A DNA stretch of 64,000 nt. It comes from Salinicola socius (GTDB lineage: Bacteria > Pseudomonadota > Gammaproteobacteria > Pseudomonadales > Halomonadaceae). The position numbers and the translations under genes are program-made. The notes beneath the pieces are model-generated. The model ran no database searches, had not been told where the DNA came from, and worked only from the letters and a program-made list of their open reading frames with translations. The number at the start of each line of letters is the position of its first letter. The first letter of the stretch is position 1. Positions 9,148 through 16,130 of the stretch are shown here, one piece after another. Location of the stretch: NCBI RefSeq assembly GCF_001937195.1, contig NZ_MSDO01000003.1:186001-250000 (forward strand), read 5' to 3'.

Positions 9148-9252
9148 GCCAATCGGATCGCTATCGGCAGAAGTCGAACCAATATGGGTAGAAGTCGTAT
9201 CGATATCGGCAGAAGTCGTATCGACAGGGGTAGAGACCGGATCGATAACAGC
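9148..9252. repeat. Five in-phase 21-bp direct repeats upstream of topB
   Basis: Five head-to-tail units of exactly 21 bp (starting at 9148, 9169, 9190, 9211, 9232). The best unit is AGAAGTCGTATCGATATCGG plus C; the conserved core is AGAAGTCG followed by an ATCGAT-like palindrome. The first unit matches the best unit at about 15 of 21 positions; the second and last are also degenerate. The array begins 5 nt after the stop of the preceding gene and ends 20 nt before the topB start. The period of two helical turns, or seven codons, allows either a stacked protein-binding site or a decayed coding repeat. Confidence 0.85.
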
Positions 9253-9272
9253 CATTTGCCGGAGCGTGCCGC

Positions 9273-11288
9273 ATGCGTTTGATCGTCGCCGAAAAGCCGA
9301 GTCTCGCCCGCGCGATTGCGGAGGCACTGCCAGTCAGGGCGACGCGCCGGGAGGGCTATCTCGAGGCCGGCGATACCGTGGTGAGCTGGTGTCTGGGCCA
9401 TTTGCTGGAACAGGCGCCACCCGAACGCTACGATCCGAAATACAAGCAGTGGCGCCTCGACGACCTGCCGATCATTCCCGAACGCTGGCAGCTGGTGCCC
9501 AGAAGCCAGGCACGAAGCCAGCTGGCCGTCCTGCGCAAGCTGATCAAGAGCGCCGACAGCGTCGTCCATGCCGGAGACCCGGACCGCGAAGGCCAGCTGC
9601 TGGTTCAGGAGGTGCTGAACCATCTTGGCTGGCACCGGGAAACCCAGCGTCTGCTGATCCAGGATCTCAATCGCCCCGCGGTGGTCAAGGCGCTCGACCG
9701 CCTCGAAGACAACCGCCGCTACCAGCCGCTCTATGCCGCCGCCGAAGCACGCTCACGGGCGGACTGGCTATATGGCATCAATCTGACCCGCGCCTGGACC
9801 CTGATCGGCCGCCAGGCCGGCTTCGACGGGCTGCTGTCGGTGGGGCGTGTGCAGACGCCGGTGCTCGGGCTGGTGGTTCGCCGTGACCGCGATATCGCGG
9901 CGTTCGAGCCCAAGCCGTTTCATGTACTGTGGGCCGATCTGCAGGTTGCCAACGGTTCCCTGCGCGCCTGGTGGCAGCCCGGCGAGAAGCACCCGCTGGA
10001 TGGCTCATGTCTCGATGAACAGGGCCGCCTGCTCGACCCGCGCCCGGCCGAAGCGCTGGCACAACGACTCGCTGGCGCCCATGGCCACCTCGCCGAACTC
10101 GATCAGCGTCGCAAGCGACAGGCCGCGCCTCTGCCCTATTCGCTGTCGTCGCTGCAGATCGATGCCGCGCGCCGTCACGGCCTGTCCGCGAAACGGGTAC
10201 TCGACGTCTGCCAGACGCTCTACGAGCGTCATCAACTGATCACCTATCCCCGCTCCGACTGTCGTTATCTCCCCGCCGCGCATCACCGGGAAGCAGAGAA
10301 GACCCTGCTCGGCGCCTGTCGGCTCGATGGAGAACTGCGGGGCTGGGCAGAACAAGCCGACTTCAGGCTGCGCTCCAAGGCGTGGGACGACGCCAAGGTC
10401 GGCGCCCACCACGCGCTGGCGCCGACGGGGCGGCCGGCGGACATGGACCGGCTCACCCGCGACGAGGCCAACCTGTTCCGATTGATCGCGCGCAACGTGC
10501 TGGCCCAGTTCTATCCCGCGCTCGAAACCTACGAGACGCAGGCGATGTTCGAGATCCTCGACGAGCGCTTCAAGGCCCAGGGACGAGAGATCATCGAACC
10601 GGGGTGGAAGCCGCTGTTCACCACCCGTGACGACGTTCCCGCCCTGCCGCTACTGACCAAGGGCGAGCCGGCGACGGTCACCGATGCCGGCTGCGAAGCG
10701 CGTGAAACGCGCCCGCCAGAGCCGTTCACCGACGCCAGTCTGATCAAGGCGATGATGAATATCGCCCGCTACGTCGAGGATCCCGTGGTCAAGCGGACGC
10801 TGCGCGATACCGATGGTCTCGGCACCGAGGCGACCCGCGCCAGCATCATCGAGACGCTGCTGACACGGGGTTATCTCGTTCGCGATCGCAAGGCCATCAA
10901 GGCGACACGCACCGGACACGCGCTGATCGATTCGCTGCCGCTGGCAGCGACCCAGCCGGAGCGTACCGCGCTTTGGGAGCAGCGCCTTTCGGCGATCGCC
11001 GAGAGTCAGGATGCGCCAGAGCCGTTTCTGGAAGCGCTGGTCAGCGATCTGCGCGCGCTGCTGGGCCAGGCGAGTGCCGGTCGGCTCAATCAGGCACTCA
11101 AGGCTTCGGCCCAAGGGGCGGCGCCGGAAGCTCCTGTGCGGAAAAGTGGCAAAGGCGGCAGGCGCGGCACTCGCCAATCGGCGGGAACCCGCTCGCGTCG
11201 AACTTCCCAGACCAAAGAGAGCCGGCCGTCGTCCTCGTCGGACAGCAAACCGGCGCGCGTCCGCCGCACTCGGAAACGCACGCCGTGA
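9273..11288 (+). CDS. topB: DNA topoisomerase III
   Basis: Type IA topoisomerase that decatenates and relaxes single-stranded regions, acting with RecQ-type helicases during replication and recombination. The 671-residue protein begins with the Toprim domain (MRLIVAEKPSLARAIAEALP; acidic metal site HAGDPDREGQ). The catalytic tyrosine is in LITYPRSDCRYLP (Y325; E. coli Y328). TDGLGTEATRA and the C-terminal type IA segments follow. The last ~50 residues are strongly basic and Ser-rich, a DNA-binding tail. GGAG at 9261-9264 sets ATG 9273. Its stop overlaps the next ATG by one base (TGATG), so the two genes are translationally coupled. Confidence 0.97.
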   Translation: MRLIVAEKPSLARAIAEALPVRATRREGYLEAGDTVVSWCLGHLLEQAPPERYDPKYKQWRLDDLPIIPERWQLVPRSQARSQLAVLRKLIKSADSVVHAGDPDREGQLLVQEVLNHLGWHRETQRLLIQDLNRPAVVKALDRLEDNRRYQPLYAAAEARSRADWLYGINLTRAWTLIGRQAGFDGLLSVGRVQTPVLGLVVRRDRDIAAFEPKPFHVLWADLQVANGSLRAWWQPGEKHPLDGSCLDEQGRLLDPRPAEALAQRLAGAHGHLAELDQRRKRQAAPLPYSLSSLQIDAARRHGLSAKRVLDVCQTLYERHQLITYPRSDCRYLPAAHHREAEKTLLGACRLDGELRGWAEQADFRLRSKAWDDAKVGAHHALAPTGRPADMDRLTRDEANLFRLIARNVLAQFYPALETYETQAMFEILDERFKAQGREIIEPGWKPLFTTRDDVPALPLLTKGEPATVTDAGCEARETRPPEPFTDASLIKAMMNIARYVEDPVVKRTLRDTDGLGTEATRASIIETLLTRGYLVRDRKAIKATRTGHALIDSLPLAATQPERTALWEQRLSAIAESQDAPEPFLEALVSDLRALLGQASAGRLNQALKASAQGAAPEAPVRKSGKGGRRGTRQSAGTRSRRTSQTKESRPSSSSDSKPARVRRTRKRTP

Positions 11289-12232
11289 TGTCTCGTCCGG
11301 CGCGGTCGAGCGGCGATATCCCGCCGTGGCTGATCGTCGGGGCCGGCGCGCTTGGCCAGCTGTTCGCTGCATCACTCGCGCCGCATCATCCGTTGGTCCT
11401 GCTGGGGAGACGCCCGGCGGCGCCGGTCGTTCGTCTGCGCACCGTGGATGGCAGCGATCTGTCGGTGGCGTTGCGGCGTGAACTGCCGAGTGAATGGGCA
11501 GCCGAGCGGGAGGAGATCGACGCACCGGCGCTGGTCATGCTGGCGACGAAGTCCCGCGATACGCAGGCCGCGCTCGACGCGTTGAGCCCCCGTCTCAAGC
11601 CCACGACCCCATTGCTGCTATTGCAGAATGGCTTCCAGATACAACCGCGTATCAGCGGACGCTGGGCTGGGCCGGTGCTGTGCGCCTCGACCACCGAGGC
11701 CGCCTATCGTCCCGCGCCCGCCACGGACCACGCTTCCATCGATGTCGTTCATGCCGCCGCCGGCGAGACCTGGATCGGCGATCTCGCCGGCCAGCATCAC
11801 GACCTGGCATCGACCGTTGCCGCATGTCTGAACGATGCGGGCATGATCGCCGGAGCCTGCCGTGATATCCGCCAGCGACTGTGGTGGAAGCTCGCGGTCA
11901 ATGCAGTGATCAATCCGTTGACCGCCAGCCATCGCGTGCTCAACGGCGAGCTAGCGAAGCCCGAGTTCCGGCCCCGGATCGCAACACTCGTCGCCGAGAT
12001 CAGCCGCATCATGCAGGCCGAAGGCATTCAGCCACCCGGGAAGGGCTGGCAGGCGCTCGTCGACGGTGTGATCGAGACTACCGCCGCCAATCAGTCATCG
12101 ATGCTGCAGGATGTGCTCGCCGGCCGGCCTACGGAGCGTGACGCCATTCTCGGGCCACTGATCGATGCGGGGTGTCGCCATGCGCTCGAGACCTCCACGC
12201 TCACAGCGCTCTACCAGACGACGCCGAACTAG
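11288..12232 (+). CDS. PanE/ApbA-family ketopantoate reductase-like protein
   Basis: Predicted NADPH-dependent 2-dehydropantoate 2-reductase (ketopantoate to pantoate, coenzyme A pathway). The 314-residue product has a Rossmann motif (LIVGAGALGQLFAASLA, about residues 15-31), an NGF element (LLLLQNGFQIQ), a catalytic-lysine region (RLWWKLAVNAVINPLTA) and a late substrate-loop segment (QSSMLQDVLAGRPTERDAI), all typical of PanE. The start is the ATG overlapping the topB stop; a longer upstream reading in the same frame has no start signal. Bacteria often have several PanE paralogues, so the exact substrate is not certain. Confidence 0.85.
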   Translation: MSRPARSSGDIPPWLIVGAGALGQLFAASLAPHHPLVLLGRRPAAPVVRLRTVDGSDLSVALRRELPSEWAAEREEIDAPALVMLATKSRDTQAALDALSPRLKPTTPLLLLQNGFQIQPRISGRWAGPVLCASTTEAAYRPAPATDHASIDVVHAAAGETWIGDLAGQHHDLASTVAACLNDAGMIAGACRDIRQRLWWKLAVNAVINPLTASHRVLNGELAKPEFRPRIATLVAEISRIMQAEGIQPPGKGWQALVDGVIETTAANQSSMLQDVLAGRPTERDAILGPLIDAGCRHALETSTLTALYQTTPN

Positions 12233-12364
12233 CGTTCATCAGCCGGTTGTGACGGGTCGGGAGCCAAGAAATCGATGGCTGGAGCTCGAGGACTCGACCG
12301 CTGGGACCGGCACGATCGGTTGATTCGACCCGCCGTGCCCGTCTGCCATGGAGATGTCGCGCGA

Positions 12365-13792
12365 TCAATCGGTAGCACTCGTGGCCCGCGAGGCGCTGTT
12401 CGAATCGTCCTTGGCCTTGTCAGCCGGAAAGAAGACGCCTTTCTTCAGATCGCTCTCGATCTCCTCGAGCGAGCGGCCCTTGGTCTCGGGTACGTAACGT
12501 ACGATGAACACCAGTGCGACAGTGGTCACTGCGGCGTAAAGCCAGAACGTGCCGGAGGTGCCCAGCGTGCTGATCAAGGACAGCGTCGTCAGCGTCACCA
12601 GCAGGTTGAAGACCCAATGGCTCAACGCGCCCATGCTGGCACCCTTGCCACGCACGAATAGCGGATAGACCTCGGCGTTGATCAGCCACAGGCAGACGCC
12701 GAAGCTGCAGTTGAGCGCCATGTAGATCGCCAGACAGGCGACCAGGGCGTACTGGCTGAAGGCATCCTCCGGGGCGCCGCCCACGAACAGTATCCCCATG
12801 ATCACCAGCGCCACCGCCGAGCCGGGCACCATCCACAGCAGGAAGCGCTTGCGCCCGATGCGGTCGACCAGAAAGATCCCCAGAATCGTCGCCAGGTTGA
12901 TCAACACGGCGCCACCGATGGCTGCCAGCACCGAGGCGCTGTCGCCGAAACCGGCCTGGCTCAGGATGGTCGGCGCGTAGTAGATCAGGGCGTTGTTGCC
13001 GGTGATCTGGGAGAACATCGCGATCCCCACGCCAGCCACCAGCGCCGGACGGATCCAGGGTTGGAACAGATCGCGCCAGGATCCTTCGGGACGGGCCGAC
13101 ACCTCCTTGATCTCGTCCATCTCCGACTGCGCCCCCTCCCGGCTGGCACGCACCCGCTCGAGGATACCCAGCGCCTCGGGTTCACGCCCCTTGCTCACCA
13201 GCCAGCGCGGGCTCTCCGGCAGGACCAGCATGCCCAGCATCAGGATCACCGCCGGGATGGTGCCAAGGCCGAACATCCAGCGCCACTGCTCGCCCAGGCC
13301 GTAACCCACGAGATAGGCGACGAGAATGCCGAACACCACCATGAACTGGAACATCACCACCAGCTTTCCGCGATGCTCCGGCGGCGTGACTTCGGCGATA
13401 TAGACCGGAATGATCTGGGTCGCGCTGCCGGCGGAGAGCCCGAGGATGAAACGCGCCGCGATCAGCATGCCGACGCTGGTCGAGGCCGCCGACAGGATCG
13501 AGCCGACGATGAACACCGCGCCGACCAGGACGATCGTCCAGCGACGCCCGAGCCGGTCGGAGAGCCGGCCGGTGCCCACGCAGCCGAAGATGGCGCCGAG
13601 GATGATCGCCCCGGTGACGAGCTGCTTGAGCGTGTCGTCCAGCGCGAACTGCTTGGACAGCCCGAGCAGGGCGACGCCGATGATGCCGGTATCGTAACCG
13701 AACAGCAGGCCGCCCAGCGCAGCGACGACGGACACCATCACGACCAGCCCCTTGCGCTTCGGACCGCGACCGGCGGCAGCGATTGCATTCAT
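12365..13792 (-). CDS. Sugar porter family MFS transporter
   Basis: Inner-membrane proton symporter of the sugar-porter (SP) family, related to XylE, GalP and AraE. The 475-residue protein has the SP hallmarks: GYDTGIIGVAL in helix 1, GRLSDRLGRRWTI in the first cytoplasmic loop, VLPESPRWLVSKGR after helix 6, the second-half repeat DRIGRKRFLL, and PETKGRSLEEIE after helix 12. An in-frame ATG at 13855 exists, but AAGGAGAG stands 4 nt before ATG 13792, so that start is used. It lies 70 nt downstream of the kinase gene on the same strand and probably shares its transcript. The sugar or polyol transported cannot be read from sequence. Confidence 0.92.
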   Translation of the reverse strand: MNAIAAAGRGPKRKGLVVMVSVVAALGGLLFGYDTGIIGVALLGLSKQFALDDTLKQLVTGAIILGAIFGCVGTGRLSDRLGRRWTIVLVGAVFIVGSILSAASTSVGMLIAARFILGLSAGSATQIIPVYIAEVTPPEHRGKLVVMFQFMVVFGILVAYLVGYGLGEQWRWMFGLGTIPAVILMLGMLVLPESPRWLVSKGREPEALGILERVRASREGAQSEMDEIKEVSARPEGSWRDLFQPWIRPALVAGVGIAMFSQITGNNALIYYAPTILSQAGFGDSASVLAAIGGAVLINLATILGIFLVDRIGRKRFLLWMVPGSAVALVIMGILFVGGAPEDAFSQYALVACLAIYMALNCSFGVCLWLINAEVYPLFVRGKGASMGALSHWVFNLLVTLTTLSLISTLGTSGTFWLYAAVTTVALVFIVRYVPETKGRSLEEIESDLKKGVFFPADKAKDDSNSASRATSATD

Positions 13793-13862
13793 GCTTCTCT
13801 CCTTGAAATCGGGCGTCCTGGAGATTGAGTCGCCCAGCTCGAATGATGACTTCACGTCTCTG

Positions 13863-14546
13863 CTACGTGTCCTTGAATCGAATCCGGTTGCCGCTCCACC
13901 ACAGCAGGCGGTCGGCGTTGGCGGCTAGCGCCTCGATACGCGCGGCATTGGGCGCATCGGTCGTACGAACCCAGTCCAGCGCCTGCTGTCGGGTGCGACC
14001 GAACTGCCTGTGCCGAGCCACCAGACGCGATTCGCGTAGCGCTCGATCGACATCGAGAAACCACACCTCGTCCAGCGTCTCTCGCACTTGAGGCCAGGGT
14101 TCATCCGCGAGCAGCAGATAGTTGCCTTCGGTGATCACCAGCGGCGTCTCCGGCGCCACCGCGATACTGGCGGCGATGGGCTCCTCGAGCTCGCGATAGA
14201 ACCCCGGCGCGTAGACCGTCTCCCCACCGAAGCTGGCGCGAAGTCGCTTGAGCAGGTCGCGATAGCCGAACGCGTCGAACGTGTCAGGCGCGCCTTTTCG
14301 CCGTTCGCGACCCAGCGCGGCCAGCTGGCGGTTGGAGAGATGAAAACCGTCCATCGGTACGACCTGCGTCCGATCGCCCAGCGCTGCGAGAAGGGCTTCG
14401 GAGAGCGTACTTTTGCCAGAGCCGGGAGCACCGACCAGGCCGAGAATACGACGTCGAGATGAATCGATTAAGCTACGGGCGGCATCGAGAATGAGCGGAT
14501 CGATATCGATCGATAGCGTCCGCGTCTCCGTCGTCGTGATACGCAT
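13863..14546 (-). CDS. P-loop small-molecule kinase (uridine kinase/FrcK-like)
   Basis: A 227-residue kinase of the phosphoribulokinase/uridine kinase-like P-loop superfamily, resembling the family annotated as nucleoside/nucleotide kinase or fructose transport kinase (FrcK). Visible motifs are Walker A GAPGSGKST (about residues 39-47), PMDGFHLSNRQL, the acidic TFDAFGYRDLL segment, PLVITEGNYLLL, and a lid-like Arg stretch (RLVARHRQFGRTRQQALDW). Pairing with the sugar porter suggests it phosphorylates the imported sugar; this is inference from context. No clear Shine-Dalgarno precedes ATG 14546. A GTCGTAAAC...ACCGAC motif lies 88 nt upstream. Confidence 0.83.
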   Translation of the reverse strand: MRITTTETRTLSIDIDPLILDAARSLIDSSRRRILGLVGAPGSGKSTLSEALLAALGDRTQVVPMDGFHLSNRQLAALGRERRKGAPDTFDAFGYRDLLKRLRASFGGETVYAPGFYRELEEPIAASIAVAPETPLVITEGNYLLLADEPWPQVRETLDEVWFLDVDRALRESRLVARHRQFGRTRQQALDWVRTTDAPNAARIEALAANADRLLWWSGNRIRFKDT

Positions 14547-14633
14547 GAGGGGATCGCAGGAAAGCCGGAAGTGGCAACAAGCGTAGCATGCTCATTTTGA
14601 TGGTGAGAGTCGTCTATCGGCGACACAACCAAA

Positions 14634-14650
14634 GTCGTAAACTTACCGAC
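14634..14650. promoter_or_regulatory. Palindromic motif upstream of the kinase/MFS pair
   Basis: GTCGTAAACTTACCGAC, an imperfect inverted repeat in the spacer between the kinase gene and the cbpM stop. It closely resembles the perfect palindrome GTCGTAAATTTACGAC upstream of ppc and part of the barA leader. Operator function is a hypothesis from position and symmetry. The rest of the 201-bp spacer (14547-14747) shows nothing else I can support. Confidence 0.35.
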
Positions 14651-14747
14651 GTCAGGATTCGGCCGATGAAACGCCACTCGCCGGATTCACTCCGACGAAT
14701 GGCGCAAGGCGCCGGTACGGCTTCGAGTCGCGGTATCCGGCCGGGGG

Positions 14748-15053
14748 TTACTCGCCGGCTCGCCGACGCAATCGCGCGACCTCATCCATCAGTTCCAGCG
14801 CCAGTGCCGCGCCGGCCAGATTGACGCCCAGGTCGCGCTGCAGACGCTGGACGACCCTGACGCGATGCAGGCTCGCGCCGTAGAAACGCCACTGTTCGCG
14901 TCGGCGACCGTCGGGAACGATGACGCCCTCGTCGACCAGCTCGATGACCCATTCGGCATGTACCGTACAGGTTCGACACAGTTCGCCCAGCGTCAGGACC
15001 GGTGTCTCGTCGAGGTTGTCGACCGGTACCCGGGTGAGATCGTGGATGGTCAT
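14748..15053 (-). CDS. cbpM: Chaperone modulator CbpM
   Basis: Small cytoplasmic modulator that binds the J domain of CbpA and blocks its co-chaperone and DNA-binding activities. The 101-residue protein shows the CbpM/MerR-like pattern: LGELCRTCTVHAEWVIELVDEGVIVPDG (helix-turn-helix-like), RRREQWRFYGASLHRVRVVQRLQRDLGVNLAGAALALELM. Its ATG overlaps the cbpA stop in an ATGA arrangement (15050-15053), the usual cbpAM order, which supports the name. Confidence 0.9.
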   Translation of the reverse strand: MTIHDLTRVPVDNLDETPVLTLGELCRTCTVHAEWVIELVDEGVIVPDGRRREQWRFYGASLHRVRVVQRLQRDLGVNLAGAALALELMDEVARLRRRAGE

Positions 15054-16039
15054 GACCTGCCCTCCGCTGCCGCTCTGGGGTTGAAGTTCGCCACCGCTTC
15101 CAGCTGGCGATAGGCCGCCTTGACGTCGTCATTCGTCGCCGGCGGCAGTACGATCTTCAAGGCGACGTAGCAGTCGCCCGGTGGCTCGCCGGGAATGCCT
15201 CGACCCTTGAGTCGCAGGCGCCGCCCGTCCTGGGAGTCCGCCGGAACTTTCAGTTCCACCGAACCCTCGGGCAGCGGCACCGCGATCGTGGCGCCCAGCG
15301 CCACTTCCCAGGGCGCCACGGGCAGGATCAGGGTGACATCGCGCCCCTCGACCCGATAGCGCCGGTGCGATTCGAACTCGATCTCCAGATAGAGATCCCC
15401 AGCCCGACCGCCGCCCATGCCAGGCTCCCCCTGGCCGGCCAGACGAATTCGCTGGCCCTGTTTCACGCCCTTCGGAATCCGGACTTTCAAGGTCCGCTGG
15501 CGGGGTCGCACCCTGCCCTGCTCATCGAGCTCGCCACTCTGCAACGTGAGGGTGCGCACGGCACCGCGATAGGCATCCTCGAGCGCGATCGACACCTTGG
15601 CATGATGATCCTCTCCGCGAGCACGATAGCGCATGCCGCCGGGATCGCCGCTCGAGCCTGCGAAACCCTGGCCCGACCCTCGACGTTGACCGAACAGCGA
15701 TTCGAAGAAATCGCTGAAGGCGGCGCTCTGTTCGTGGGAATAACCTTCCTGCGTATAGCCACCGCCACGGAACTCGAAGCCGGCATCCCAGTCCGGCGGC
15801 GGCCGGAAATCCTCGCCGGCCCGCTGACCTTGACCTACCTGATCGTAGGCGAGACGCTTTTCGGGATCCTTCAGGACTTCGTACGCCTCACCCAGTTCCT
15901 TGAATCGCGCATCGGCATCGGTTTCCTGGCTGACATCCGGGTGATACTTACGCGCCAGTCTGCGGTAGGCGCGCTTGATCTCTTCCTGAGTGGCATCGCG
16001 CTCCACGCCCAGCACCGCGTAGTAATCCTTGAACTCCAT
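15050..16039 (-). CDS. cbpA: Curved-DNA-binding J-domain co-chaperone CbpA
   Basis: DnaJ-class II co-chaperone for DnaK and nucleoid-associated protein. The 329-residue protein starts with a J domain (EFKDYYAVLGVERDATQEEI) with the HPD tripeptide at residues 33-35. A Gly/Phe-rich linker (about 75-125) follows, then two C-terminal substrate-binding beta domains (ISIALEDAYRGAVRTLTL onward; FESHRRYRVEGRDVTL). The zinc-finger region of DnaJ is absent, which separates it from DnaJ itself. A TATAAC sequence at 16100-16105 on the minus strand could be a -10 element, but no good -35 accompanies it. Confidence 0.94.
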   Translation of the reverse strand: MEFKDYYAVLGVERDATQEEIKRAYRRLARKYHPDVSQETDADARFKELGEAYEVLKDPEKRLAYDQVGQGQRAGEDFRPPPDWDAGFEFRGGGYTQEGYSHEQSAAFSDFFESLFGQRRGSGQGFAGSSGDPGGMRYRARGEDHHAKVSIALEDAYRGAVRTLTLQSGELDEQGRVRPRQRTLKVRIPKGVKQGQRIRLAGQGEPGMGGGRAGDLYLEIEFESHRRYRVEGRDVTLILPVAPWEVALGATIAVPLPEGSVELKVPADSQDGRRLRLKGRGIPGEPPGDCYVALKIVLPPATNDDVKAAYRQLEAVANFNPRAAAEGRS

Positions 16040-16130
16040 GCCGCACTCCCTGGTAACGGGTCGATGACCGACTGCATTTTCATGCCGCCGGTCACTACCG
16101 TTATAGCAGGGTTCGCCGCATCTCTCGCAC

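Noticed and set aside
9097-9282. Short plus-strand frame with a repeated GRSRID-type heptapeptide
   Set aside because: It starts inside the preceding gene in another frame and simply reads the 21-bp DNA repeat; no initiation signal.
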